From contig JACVCM010000011.1 of the NCBI GenBank assembly GCA_016742125.1, positions 1 through 51,660 of the forward strand: a DNA stretch of 51,660 bases, written 5' to 3'. Of this stretch, positions 43,193 to 51,197 are shown piece after piece. The stretch comes from Sphingomonadaceae bacterium. Its GTDB lineage: Bacteria; Pseudomonadota; Alphaproteobacteria; Sphingomonadales; Sphingomonadaceae. Below the pieces are notes generated by a model that saw only the letters and a list, made by a program, of their open reading frames with translations, searched no databases and was not told where the DNA came from. A program made the position numbers and the translations under genes. Each line of letters opens with the position of its first letter. The first letter of the stretch is position 1.

Positions 43193-43243
43193 TCCGACTT
43201 CCTTTGTAGGATCATCAATTGGTGACGCCTAGAAAGCATTTTC

Positions 43244-43261
43244 ATGACCAATGAATGACTC
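43244..43261 (-). promoter_or_regulatory. Pho box before the phosphate porin gene
   Basis: On the minus strand GAGTCAT-TCAT-TGGTCAT shows two half-sites 11 bp apart (starts at 43261 and 43250). GAGTCAT is identical to the second half-site of the pstS box. It is 52 bp before the porin start. Regulation by PhoB is inferred from repeat spacing and gene function. Confidence 0.65.
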
Positions 43262-43384
43262 ATAAGTTTCTGTTTTGTGACAATCCAAGATGATTTGCTT
43301 TACGCTTGCGTCAAGCTGGCCTTCATGCCAAGGCACCTGCAACTATGCCCCCCTATGGCAAGCCCCTACCTATGGAGACACAAA

Positions 43385-44287
43385 ATGACCATCAGCTTTA
43401 AGGACAAAGTCGCTATCGTGACCGGTGCAGGCGGCGGACTGGGCAAGGCCTATGCCCTTGAACTTGCGCGGCGTGGCGCCAAAGTGGTGGTCAATGATTT
43501 GGGCGGTGCCCGCGATGGCACCGGCACGTCGGATGCGGCGGCGCAGGTCGTCGAAGAAATCAAGGCCGCAGGCGGTGAAGCGATGGCGAATGGCGGTAGC
43601 GTCACCGAATATGAACAGATGGTTGAAATGGTGGCCAAGGCAAAGGAAGCATGGGGCGGCGTCCATATCCTCATCAACAACGCGGGCATCCTGCGTGACA
43701 AGAGCTTCGCGAAGATGGAGATGCCGGATTTCAATCTGGTGTTGCAAGTCCATGTCATGGGCAGCGCCAACTGCACCAAGGCTGTCTGGGACATCATGCG
43801 CGAACAGGCCTATGGGCGCATATTGATGACCACATCGTCGACCGGGCTGTACGGCAATTTCGGGCAGGCCAATTATGGCGCGGCGAAGCTGGGACTTGCG
43901 GGTCTCACCAAGACACTGCACCTTGAAGGCGCGAAATATAATGTCCGTGTGAATTCGATCGCGCCGGTCGCGGGCACACGCATGACCGAAGACATCTTCC
44001 CCGAAGGCCTGTTCGACCAGTTTACGCCCGAAAATGTCGTCCCCGCCGCGCTCTACCTCGTCAGCGAAGACGCGCCGACCAACATGATCATCGGCGCGGG
44101 CGGTGGCGGCTATCACGCCGCCTATGTCACCATGACCCCCGGCGTCGCGCTACGCCAGGACGACCGCACGGTCGAAGGTTTTGCCGCGGCTTGGGACAAG
44201 ATCATCGACCGCACTGGCGAGACCGTTCCGCAATCGGGCGGCGAACAGTCGGTGGCGGTGATGAAGGCGTTGCAGGCTTTGGGCTAA
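43385..44287 (+). CDS. Short-chain dehydrogenase/reductase (3-hydroxyacyl-CoA dehydrogenase-like)
   Basis: The ATG at 43385 follows GGAGACA and gives 300 residues; upstream in-frame starts add no domain. The NAD(P) site is VAIVTGAGGGLGKAYALELA. ILINNAGILRDKSFAKM is the NAG motif, and the YGAAK active-site pair is in GNFGQANYGAAKLGLAGL. The NDLGGARDGTGTSDAAAQVV stretch is typical of the SDR domain of multifunctional-enzyme-type (3R)-hydroxyacyl-CoA dehydrogenases. It probably acts in fatty acid or steroid side-chain oxidation. It converges with the DUF2794 gene, overlapping by 4 bp. Confidence 0.88.
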   Translation: MTISFKDKVAIVTGAGGGLGKAYALELARRGAKVVVNDLGGARDGTGTSDAAAQVVEEIKAAGGEAMANGGSVTEYEQMVEMVAKAKEAWGGVHILINNAGILRDKSFAKMEMPDFNLVLQVHVMGSANCTKAVWDIMREQAYGRILMTTSSTGLYGNFGQANYGAAKLGLAGLTKTLHLEGAKYNVRVNSIAPVAGTRMTEDIFPEGLFDQFTPENVVPAALYLVSEDAPTNMIIGAGGGGYHAAYVTMTPGVALRQDDRTVEGFAAAWDKIIDRTGETVPQSGGEQSVAVMKALQALG

Positions 44288-44628
44288 GCCCCCACCAGCT
44301 TCATCAGCTTCCGCTCCACCGGGGCCAGTACCGGCCCAAGCTCATGCCCTCGCTTCAATATCGCGCCGCCCTCCCCCACCAGCGCCCACATGCCTTGGCG
44401 ATTGCGCAGCTCGGGGCGCTTTTCGATGCGATATTCCGGGCGTTCGGTGGCGCGGCGGAAGGCGCTGAAGATGGCGGCGTCGCGGCCGAGGTCGATGGCA
44501 TAGTCACGCCAATTGCCCGCCGCAACCATGCGGCCGTAGAGGTTCAGTATCTGGGTTAGTTCGAGGCGGTCGAAGCCGACCTGGTTCAACCGGTGAGCAA
44601 CCGGAAATGGCGTGATGACTGCGCTCAA
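44284..44628 (-). CDS. DUF2794 domain protein
   Basis: A 114-residue protein with the DUF2794 signature: FDRLELTQILNLYGRMVAAG, then NWRDYAIDLGRDAAIFSAFR and the YRIEKRPELRNRQG segment. The family is widespread in alphaproteobacteria and has no known function. It overlaps the cysE stop by 4 bp (ATGA at 44625-44628), so it is probably cotranscribed with the cysteine biosynthesis gene. No membrane or catalytic motif is seen. Confidence 0.85.
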   Translation of the reverse strand: MSAVITPFPVAHRLNQVGFDRLELTQILNLYGRMVAAGNWRDYAIDLGRDAAIFSAFRRATERPEYRIEKRPELRNRQGMWALVGEGGAILKRGHELGPVLAPVERKLMKLVGA

Positions 44629-45347
44629 GCGTTCTTCGCTCCTCTGGCAGATCGGCGCTTGGCGGGTACCGCTTCAACTGCCGCATCGCGCTCGGCCATC
44701 AATTCGGCAACTTTCTTGCGCAATGTTTCGATCTCGCACTGCATGATCTCGAGGCTTTGCGTTGCAGGGTCGAACATTTCGCGGCAGGGCGTGCCATAAG
44801 GCATGAATTCCCTGGCATAGGTTTCAGCCTTTACCAGCGTGGAGCGTGCTTTCTGCCCGATCATCGTTGCGCCGGCTGGCACATCGTCGGTGACGACCGC
44901 GGCAGCACCGATGCGTGCGCGCTCGCCGACCGTTATCGGCCCCAATATCTGTGCACCCGAACCAATGATGACGTTGTCGAGAATGGTTGGGTGGCGCTTG
45001 CCGCCTTGACCGCTCGTCGGGTTTGTGCCGCCCAAGGTGACATTCTGGTACATCGTGACATTGTCGCCGATTTCGGCGGTTTCTCCGATCACGCTGAAGC
45101 CGTGGTCGAGAAAGAAATTGCTCCCGATCTTCGCACCCGGATGGATGTCTATCCCGGTCATGAAACGCGCAAAATGATTCACCAGGCGCGCCAGGAAATA
45201 CATGTGCCCCAGAAATAGCCAATGCGCGACGCGGTGATAGGCCACGGCCCAGACGCCCGGATAAAGCAGCACTTCCCAGCGCGAACGAGGCGCCGGATCT
45301 CGCTCCTTGATAGAATCCAGATAGTCGATGAGGTTTGAAATGAACAT
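44625..45347 (-). CDS. cysE: Serine O-acetyltransferase
   Basis: A 240-residue enzyme that acetylates serine for cysteine synthesis. The helical N-terminus includes YPGVWAVAYHRVAHWLFLGH. The left-handed beta helix includes GIDIHPGAKIGSNFFLDHGF, VIGETAEIGDNVTMYQNVTL, and GGTNPTSGQGGKRHPTILDN, with the DHG and GKRHP catalytic segments. The C-terminus (residues 195-240) is an unusual long coiled-coil-like and Lys/Arg-rich tail. It is divergent from oxyR with 152 bp between the starts, and linked downstream to DUF2794. Confidence 0.92.
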   Translation of the reverse strand: MFISNLIDYLDSIKERDPAPRSRWEVLLYPGVWAVAYHRVAHWLFLGHMYFLARLVNHFARFMTGIDIHPGAKIGSNFFLDHGFSVIGETAEIGDNVTMYQNVTLGGTNPTSGQGGKRHPTILDNVIIGSGAQILGPITVGERARIGAAAVVTDDVPAGATMIGQKARSTLVKAETYAREFMPYGTPCREMFDPATQSLEIMQCEIETLRKKVAELMAERDAAVEAVPAKRRSARGAKNA

Positions 45348-45458
45348 GCGTCCCTGCCTTCCAGCGGCTATCTCTGTTTCGGTGAAACTAAGCGATTGGG
45401 GACCGGAATACCAGTGGCAATTTGAAACCTATATCAAAAATGCTGGTTAAAATCGCTT

Positions 45459-45499
45459 TTATCGATTAGATGCCAAAGATTAAGTATTGGAATCGATAA
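45459..45499. promoter_or_regulatory. Inverted repeat TTATCGATT-N23-AATCGATAA before oxyR
   Basis: Arms at 45459-45467 and 45491-45499 are perfect reverse complements and end directly at the oxyR ATG (45500). The spacing is like a pair of LysR-type half-sites. It may be the autoregulatory site of OxyR and could also affect cysE. It does not match the full E. coli OxyR consensus. The site covers the ribosome-binding region, so repression by occupancy is plausible. Confidence 0.5.
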
Positions 45500-46405
45500 A
45501 TGAGCACCTATCTGCCGACCCTGAAGCAGCTTCAATATCTGGTGGCACTAGAGGAGCATGGCCATTTCGGAAAGGCAGCCGACGCCTGCTTTGTAACACA
45601 GTCGACCCTTTCCGCAGGTATCCGCGAACTGGAATCCCTGTTGGGCCTGATGCTTGTGGAACGAACGCGGCGCGTCGTGCGGTTTACGCCGCTCGGCAAC
45701 AAGATGGTCGCCAAGGCGCATCGCATCCTGCGCGAGGCGGAAGAACTTGCCGAAATGGCCAGATCGGCGGGCAAGCCGCTGGCCGATGATTTGCGGATGA
45801 GCGTAATACCGACCATCGCACCTTTCCTCTTGCCCAAATTGTTGCCCGCGTTGCGCAAGCAATATCCCGACCTCAAACTCTATCTGCGCGAGGAAACCAG
45901 CGCTGCCGCCATTGAGGCGCTGCATCACGGTCAGGTCGATTGTGTCCTGCTAGCGCTTCCTTTCGCCTCGGGAGATGTCGAAAAAGCCAAGTTGTTCGAT
46001 GACGGCCTGCTCGTCGCGTTCCCCAAGGACGACCCGCGCGACCCGCCCGCAACCATCGCACCCGAACTGATTGATGAGAGCAGGCTGCTCCTGCTTGTCG
46101 ACGGCCACTGCCTTAAGGACCATGCGCTGGCCGCCTGTAACCGCCCGGAATTGCGCGCATCGGCAACAATGCTGGGAACATCTTTGCACACGCTGGTGCA
46201 GATGGTGGACAATGGCCTGGGCCTGACGCTCATTCCTGAAATGGCGGTGGAAGCAGGGCTGCTCAACGGCACCGATGTACAGGCGCGTCCGCTGAACGCG
46301 GCCCATGCCACCCGTGAAGTTGCTCTTGTCTGGCGCACAAACAGTCCGCGGCGGGAGGAATTCGAAATGCTGGCAGACGCAATGCGAGAACTGCGGGAGG
46401 TCTAG
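45500..46405 (+). CDS. oxyR: Hydrogen peroxide-sensing LysR-type regulator OxyR
   Basis: A 301-residue LysR protein. The HTH is GHFGKAADACFVTQSTLSAG. The regulatory domain carries VDGHCLKDHALAAC with C204 and C213, nine residues apart exactly like C199 and C208 of E. coli OxyR, which form the peroxide-sensing disulfide. TLVQMVDNGLGLTLIPEMAV is the usual effector-domain motif. It activates peroxide defence genes. Its stop overlaps the GST stop at CTAG. The start ATG 45500 has only a weak GGAA ribosome site. Confidence 0.93.
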   Translation: MSTYLPTLKQLQYLVALEEHGHFGKAADACFVTQSTLSAGIRELESLLGLMLVERTRRVVRFTPLGNKMVAKAHRILREAEELAEMARSAGKPLADDLRMSVIPTIAPFLLPKLLPALRKQYPDLKLYLREETSAAAIEALHHGQVDCVLLALPFASGDVEKAKLFDDGLLVAFPKDDPRDPPATIAPELIDESRLLLLVDGHCLKDHALAACNRPELRASATMLGTSLHTLVQMVDNGLGLTLIPEMAVEAGLLNGTDVQARPLNAAHATREVALVWRTNSPRREEFEMLADAMRELREV

Positions 46406-47028
46406 GCCGAGGCGCTTGGCCGGGCCGACACGCGTTGATGCCAGTCTTGCAGCGCAACAGTATCGTCAGGTATCGGAACGCCGATAAACCTGGCAAAATC
46501 GATCGTACTGAGCAGCGCAATGTCGGCAATCGAATAATCCGCCCCGGCCAGAAACGGCGTTTTTGAAAGCGCGGCATCGAACGTCTTCATCGCCGCATAA
46601 GCCAAAGGCCGGTTGCTCTCGCCAAAATCCGTATATTGCTGCTTCACCACCCGCGCGGTCAGCTTATGAGTATGAACCCAGATATTGCGGATCGCCATGC
46701 CAAAGCCCAGCTCGACCCGCCGCAGCCACATCTCGACCTCAGCAACGCTCGCGGCGCCCACTCCGAACATCGGCGGGTGCGGATGCAACATCTCGAAATA
46801 GCGGCAAATAGCGATAGTCTCGCCGATCATCCGGCCATCGTCCAGTTCCAGAACCGGCAACTGTCCCGGAGGATATTTTGCAGTGAATTCGGCTGATTTA
46901 TGCTCGCCGGACATGATCGACAGCTGCTTTGTCGGAACGCTGATGCCCTTTTCGGCAAGATACATGCGCACACGGCGCGGATTGGGGGCTGGCGCGGCAG
47001 CATCGTAGAGCAGCATCAATTTCTCCAT
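46402..47028 (-). CDS. Glutathione S-transferase family protein
   Basis: A 208-residue GST. The thioredoxin-fold half has LMLLYDAAAPAPNPRRVRMY, with the substrate loop PPGQLPVLELDDGRMIGETI (P-x-L and the E-T/S glutathione contact). The helical half includes FLAGADYSIADIALLSTIDF, the conserved N-capping D. It is encoded right after moaE, overlapping it by 13 bp. It may detoxify electrophiles or take part in oxidative stress together with nearby oxyR, which is convergent. Confidence 0.9.
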   Translation of the reverse strand: MEKLMLLYDAAAPAPNPRRVRMYLAEKGISVPTKQLSIMSGEHKSAEFTAKYPPGQLPVLELDDGRMIGETIAICRYFEMLHPHPPMFGVGAASVAEVEMWLRRVELGFGMAIRNIWVHTHKLTARVVKQQYTDFGESNRPLAYAAMKTFDAALSKTPFLAGADYSIADIALLSTIDFARFIGVPIPDDTVALQDWHQRVSARPSASA

Positions 47029-47459
47029 TTGTCGGCCCGGGCATCGTCACTGCCTTTTGCCTCGACCCAGGCCGAAGAACCATCGGCGCGATGCTCCTTT
47101 TTCCAGAAGGGAGCCTCAGTCTTCAATCGGTCGATAAGGAAGGCGCACGCCTCGAGCGCCTCGGCGCGATGGCTGGCGGCCGTGCCGACGAGGACAATAG
47201 GTTCGCCGACCTTGACGACGCCAACGCGATGGACAAGCACTGTGCCCAATAGCGACCAGCGGACAACGGCTTCGTCGGCCAGCGCATTCAAACTCGCCGT
47301 AGTCATCGCAGGATAATGTTCCAGCTCGATCGCGACCACATCGCCGTCATCTCGCGCAATGCCAGTGAAACTCGCCACCGCACCGCCGCCGAGAGCCGCC
47401 AGCGGTGCAAGCTCTGCTGCGCTGTCGATGGATCCGACATCGATGCGGACAATTTTCAT
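47016..47459 (-). CDS. moaE: Molybdopterin synthase catalytic subunit MoaE
   Basis: A 147-residue protein. GAVASFTGIARDDGDVVAIE is the N-terminal family motif. VLVHRVGVVKVGEPIVLVGT and SHRAEALEACAFLIDRLKTE follow, and APFWKKEHRADGSSAW holds the active-site lysines. It adds sulfur from MoaD to precursor Z to make molybdopterin. It overlaps moaD by 4 bp (ATGA at 47456-47459) and GST by 13 bp. Confidence 0.93.
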   Translation of the reverse strand: MKIVRIDVGSIDSAAELAPLAALGGGAVASFTGIARDDGDVVAIELEHYPAMTTASLNALADEAVVRWSLLGTVLVHRVGVVKVGEPIVLVGTAASHRAEALEACAFLIDRLKTEAPFWKKEHRADGSSAWVEAKGSDDARADKWRN

Positions 47460-47716
47460 CCGCCCGTGACCGGCGGGAAGATTGCCAGCTCGCCTGCCCC
47501 TTTGAGCAAGCTATCCGCCCGCGCCATCTGTTGATCGAGGGCAAAACGGAGGCGGGATGGATCGGCAAAGGCAGCGGCATAATTGTCGCCTTGCGCGGTT
47601 AGCCAAGACAGGCAATCCCCTACGGTCTCCAATGCCTCGGGCAATTCGCGGATTTCACTGTCGAGGCCAACAGCCTCGCGCACCAGTGCAAAATAGACGA
47701 GCCGCACCGGCGTCAA
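47456..47716 (-). CDS. moaD: Molybdopterin synthase sulfur carrier subunit MoaD
   Basis: The start is TTG 47716, which overlaps the pgsA stop (TTGA at 47713-47716); no in-frame ATG precedes the domain. The 86-residue ubiquitin-like protein begins TPVRLVYFALVREAVGLDSE and ends in AIFPPVTGG. The terminal GG is thiocarboxylated and passes sulfur in MoaE. The gene would be missed by callers that demand ATG. The pgsA-moaD-moaE-GST order is a compact, overlapping operon. Confidence 0.88.
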   Translation of the reverse strand: MTPVRLVYFALVREAVGLDSEIRELPEALETVGDCLSWLTAQGDNYAAAFADPSRLRFALDQQMARADSLLKGAGELAIFPPVTGG

Positions 47717-48285
47717 TCCATGTGCTTGATGCCGACGCGCAGATAATCCCAACCGGTTATCATGGTCAGCACCGCCGCAATCCAGAGTAAGGCCAGCGCG
47801 GCTTGTTTGAGTACCGCCCAATCGGGCAACGCCCCTGCCAATATGATGCCACCGAGCGCCACCAGCTGCGCCGTGGTTTTCCACTTGGCCAGTTTCGAGA
47901 CAGGAACCGAAACCTGCAACCCAGCCAGAAATTCGCGAAGCCCCGAAACGATCATCTCACGCAGCAAAATGATCAACGCGGCAATAACATGCCAGCCGTC
48001 GACATCGCGGGTGAACACCACCATCAAGATAACTGCCGCAACCATGATCTTGTCGGCAATCGGGTCGAGAAATACCCCGAGTTTCGACACCGTCCCCTGT
48101 GCACGGGCCAGATAGCCGTCGAAATAGTCGGTAATCCCCATCAGGCAATAGAGCACGAAGGCGAGGGCATAGTCGATCGGCAAAGGTTGCCTGCCGATGT
48201 CTTTGGTCCCCGGCCAGAGCAGAAACACCAATATCGGCACCGCAAGGATTCTGGACAGCGTCAACAGATTGGGAAGGCTCAGCAT
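47713..48285 (-). CDS. pgsA: CDP-diacylglycerol--glycerol-3-phosphate 3-phosphatidyltransferase
   Basis: A 190-residue membrane enzyme that makes phosphatidylglycerol phosphate. The CDP-alcohol phosphotransferase motif DYFDGYLARAQG continues to KLGVFLDPIADK, giving the D-x2-DG-x2-AR-x8-G-x3-D-x3-D pattern. It opens MLSLPNLLTLSRILAVPILV. It is the first gene of a unit with moaD, moaE and GST. The link with molybdopterin genes is common in alphaproteobacteria and probably positional. Confidence 0.93.
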   Translation of the reverse strand: MLSLPNLLTLSRILAVPILVFLLWPGTKDIGRQPLPIDYALAFVLYCLMGITDYFDGYLARAQGTVSKLGVFLDPIADKIMVAAVILMVVFTRDVDGWHVIAALIILLREMIVSGLREFLAGLQVSVPVSKLAKWKTTAQLVALGGIILAGALPDWAVLKQAALALLWIAAVLTMITGWDYLRVGIKHMD

Positions 48286-48412
48286 GGGTCACCGATAGCG
48301 TCCTATTTCTGCAAAATCACGCAGCTATTTCGCGTTCCACAGAAAAGCGCTTTGCCGTGCCGGGCGGGGCGGCTAAGGCGCATCAAACGGACGAGAGGGG
48401 TTTTCACGCACC

Positions 48413-49708
48413 ATGTCGACTTCACTGTCGTTGCTGAACAAGCGACGCTTCCTGCCGCTGTTCGTCACACAGCTCCTGGGCGCCTTTAACGACAATCTGT
48501 TCAAGAATGCGATGGTGCTGTTCGTCGTCTATGGCGTTTATAATGACGAGAAGGCCGAGGCGCTGTTCAGCGCCGTCGCCACCGCCGTATTCATCATACC
48601 TTTCTTTCTGCTCTCGGCGCTGGCCGGGCAACTTGCCGATACACGCGACAAGGCCAAGATCATCCGCATCGTGAAGTTCTGCGAGATCGTCATCATGTTT
48701 GTCGGTGGGGCCGGGCTGGTGATGGCGTGGCTGGGCCTTGCGGTGAGTTTAATCGCCATTCCGCTGATGATGCTCGCGCTATTCGCCATGGGTGTCCATT
48801 CGACATTTTTCGGCCCAATCAAATATGCCATCCTTCCCCAGCATCTGAAGGAAGATGAGGTGCTGGGGGGCACGGGGCTGGTCGAGGCGGGCACCTATAT
48901 CGCGATATTGCTGGGCACCATATTGGCAGGAGTGATCGAAGTCGAATGGGCGGCGTTGGCGGTCGTGATAACTGCGGTTGTCGGCTATGCGACCGGGCGG
49001 CAGGTCCCGCCTGCCCCACCCGAGCATGAAGAGAGCGGTATCGACTGGCATATATTGCGGTCGTCGATCGCGCTGGTCAAAAGTACGCTGCACATCCGCA
49101 AGCTCTATCTTGCCATCGCCTCGATCAGCTTTTTCTGGACCATTGGTGCGGTGCTGTTCATCCAGTTCCCCCCGCTAGCGAAAAATGTACTGGGTGCCGA
49201 CAAGGAAGTTGCGAGCCTGTTCCTCGCGATTTTCTCGATCGGGATAGCGATCGGTTCAGTCGCCATCAATCGCCTTCTCAAAGGCCAGGTCTCGGCGCGC
49301 TACGCACCGGCAAGTGTCATTGTGATGGGGCTCTTCGTTGTGGCTTTTTTCCTGGTATGCCGTAACTGGCATGTCATAGGCGCGGGCGAACTTTACAATA
49401 TCAGCGGCTTTGTCGCGCACCCCGATGCCATCCCGCTTCTGCTGACACTCCTCGGCATCGCGGTGTCGGGTGGCATGTTCGTGGTGCCGCTTTATGCGTT
49501 TTTGACAACCACCGTTCCGAAGGACCAAACCGCCCGGACGGTTGCCGCCAACAATATCGTCAATTCGGGCGCAATGGTCGTGGGCTCGCTTATCGCACTG
49601 GGTCTGAGCGCCGCAGGCATAAGCATCGTCAACCAGTTGTTGCTGGGTGCAGCAATGTGCCTGATTTCGGCCTGGCTGGCGCAGCAACTGCACCGGGCCT
49701 GCGATTAG
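48413..49708 (+). CDS. MFS transporter, LplT-like (lysophospholipid transporter family)
   Basis: A 431-residue, 12-helix transporter. The N-terminus FLPLFVTQLLGAFNDNLFKN is the signature of the LplT group (and of Aas fusion proteins), which flip lysophospholipids into the cytoplasm for re-acylation. GQLADTRDKAKIIRIVKFCE is the MFS loop 2-3 motif. Here the acyltransferase domain is absent. The gene stands alone and is divergent from pgsA, so a role in phospholipid turnover fits. Its stop is 4 bp from a convergent small gene. Confidence 0.85.
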   Translation: MSTSLSLLNKRRFLPLFVTQLLGAFNDNLFKNAMVLFVVYGVYNDEKAEALFSAVATAVFIIPFFLLSALAGQLADTRDKAKIIRIVKFCEIVIMFVGGAGLVMAWLGLAVSLIAIPLMMLALFAMGVHSTFFGPIKYAILPQHLKEDEVLGGTGLVEAGTYIAILLGTILAGVIEVEWAALAVVITAVVGYATGRQVPPAPPEHEESGIDWHILRSSIALVKSTLHIRKLYLAIASISFFWTIGAVLFIQFPPLAKNVLGADKEVASLFLAIFSIGIAIGSVAINRLLKGQVSARYAPASVIVMGLFVVAFFLVCRNWHVIGAGELYNISGFVAHPDAIPLLLTLLGIAVSGGMFVVPLYAFLTTTVPKDQTARTVAANNIVNSGAMVVGSLIALGLSAAGISIVNQLLLGAAMCLISAWLAQQLHRACD

Positions 49709-49711
49709 CGT

Positions 49712-49906
49712 TTAGATAATGAAGCTGGTTATCGCGACAAAGAACGCGCTGAAGCTTAGCATGAACAAATGTGTGTCTTCCTTGCGCCACCAGCGCGCTG
49801 GTTTCGGCGCGGCAAGCGCTACGTCAAGCGCGGGCGGCGGCAACATCCGGCGGAACGGATGTCGGGCGGCTTCGTTGCGGCATACCAGTCGTCGTGTCAT
49901 CATCAT
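49712..49906 (-). CDS. Small single-span membrane protein, unknown
   Basis: A 64-residue protein that I do not recognise by name. Its N-terminal half is basic and proline-rich (TRRLVCRNEAARHPFRRMLP). The C-terminal half after WWRKEDTHLF is one hydrophobic helix (MLSFSAFFVAITSFII). Similar short sphingomonad proteins exist by my recollection. The start has three ATGs in a row, with no clear ribosome site. A TTAA-N7-TTAG element lies just upstream. Confidence 0.5.
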   Translation of the reverse strand: MMMTRRLVCRNEAARHPFRRMLPPPALDVALAAPKPARWWRKEDTHLFMLSFSAFFVAITSFII

Positions 49907-49912
49907 GTGACG

Positions 49913-49927
49913 TTAACGATTTGTTAG
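49913..49927. promoter_or_regulatory. Possible CtrA-type site TTAA-N7-TTAG
   Basis: TTAACGATTTGTTAG matches the CtrA box TTAA-N7-TTAA at 7 of 8 specified bases. It lies 6-20 bp upstream of the small membrane protein start. Such AT-rich motifs occur by chance, so support is weak. Confidence 0.3.
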
Positions 49928-50002
49928 GGATAATGGCCACGCTAAAAGATGGTTAACTACAGGCCGATTTCAGACTGTCCCGAACTGTGACATTTACGAG
50001 GA

Positions 50003-50224
50003 ATGACATCATTGGCCACGAGAACCAGGAATACGCAGCTGTACTGCGGTCGGTGGACTGTTCCTGATGACGTCGGGCGCAGGGACAATGATATGGAGGT
50101 CGTGCTGATCGGCACCATTTCCAATGAGGATGTGCCGATCCGCAGTCCGCGCGTATTGCGCATCAACCTGCGGTGGATGCGGGCAAGGTGTGAGGTTGAC
50201 GGAAAAGACGCGCCGACGGATTAG
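50003..50224 (+). CDS. Small hypothetical protein (uncertain)
   Basis: A 73-codon frame with GAGGA directly before the ATG; the spacing is too short for that ATG, and a TTG at 50012 has better spacing. The product (LYCGRWTVPDDVGRRDNDME, then VVLIGTISNEDVPIRSPRVL) has no clear family, membrane segment or motif. It overlaps the end of the convergent 50221 gene by 4 bp. An opposite-strand frame also exists here, so coding is uncertain. Confidence 0.4.
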   Translation: MTSLATRTRNTQLYCGRWTVPDDVGRRDNDMEVVLIGTISNEDVPIRSPRVLRINLRWMRARCEVDGKDAPTD

Positions 50225-51183
50225 CGTGCGGTCGCGTTCATCCGGTGCAATGTTTGGAGTGCAGCGGCGAGTGCTGAGTCCATATCGTCGTCCTTTACCG
50301 AAGACGATGGGACAGCCTCCAAGGGGGGACGCTGGTTACCAGGTTCGCCAACGACCGAATCCTCGTTGGCTGGGTCTGCACCATCGGGCTCGGCATTTGC
50401 GTCGACAACTCCGCGCTGAATGAGCGGACGATCCGCAGCGAGCCGGGTCGCAACTGCTTCCAACTCAGCCAACTGCTTTTGCCGCTCGGATACCGCCGCT
50501 TCCAGCTGCGCCACCATTTCGGCGAGGGTTGGTTCGACGTCGACCGGCGTGACCGGTTCAACATGCACCGGTGCAGGCTGCGCTATTTCCGGCATGAGGA
50601 TGGCATCTTGGGCTCTGGCTGGTTCGATTTCGACCGCAGCTGGTTCTTTAGCAACCGCAGGAGTTTCAGCCAAATCGAGCATCGGTAGGTCAAGCGACGC
50701 TACGAGTGGGCGCCGTGCGGGTGCGTCGGGGTGGCTATCGCCGTTTTTGAGCTTTGGCAGGTCGGCGAGGTCGGTGATGTCGTCCTCGCCCTTCTTCCAC
50801 GGCATTTTTGGCAGAGAGATGGCAGGCAGGGCGATACGCGCCAGACGTTCCCGGAAGGAAACTGTCTCATCACTGGCCCAATCGGACGCAGGCGGTGCCG
50901 TGTGAGCGGCTGGCGCACTATCGCGACGCAGCAGGACAAAGGCCAGCACCGCAAGGGTCAAGGCGCCCGTCCCAAAGGCAATCAGAGCGCGGGCAGTATC
51001 TCCGAGAGGCGCGGCGGCGGCCGGCACCAGCTCCGAAAGCCCCGTCGAACCGGTGATAGCCTCCAACATGACAACCGGAACGAACATCGTTGCAACCGAC
51101 GCAACCGTTGCCCCGCCCATGGCAATTGCCAAGGCTCTCGTCTGGTGGTTTGGCACGCCTTTGTGCATCTTTGCTTCCTGCAT
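50221..51183 (-). CDS. Membrane-anchored hypothetical protein with acidic, proline-rich tail
   Basis: About 320 residues, not recognised. Two hydrophobic helices lie at residues 18-42 (AIAMGGATVASVATMFVPVV) and 62-86 (ALIAFGTGALTLAVLAFVLL). The rest is a low-complexity, Ala/Pro/Glu/Val-rich cytoplasmic or periplasmic region, with a predicted short coiled coil around AEMVAQLEAAVSERQKQLAE. The end is DDDMDSALAAALQTLHRMNA. The start may be 51183 or 51168 (MHKGVPNH). It lies beside a glycosyltransferase on the same strand, but no functional link is seen. Confidence 0.65.
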   Translation of the reverse strand: MQEAKMHKGVPNHQTRALAIAMGGATVASVATMFVPVVMLEAITGSTGLSELVPAAAAPLGDTARALIAFGTGALTLAVLAFVLLRRDSAPAAHTAPPASDWASDETVSFRERLARIALPAISLPKMPWKKGEDDITDLADLPKLKNGDSHPDAPARRPLVASLDLPMLDLAETPAVAKEPAAVEIEPARAQDAILMPEIAQPAPVHVEPVTPVDVEPTLAEMVAQLEAAVSERQKQLAELEAVATRLAADRPLIQRGVVDANAEPDGADPANEDSVVGEPGNQRPPLEAVPSSSVKDDDMDSALAAALQTLHRMNATAR

Positions 51184-51197
51184 TCAACCCGTCGCCA

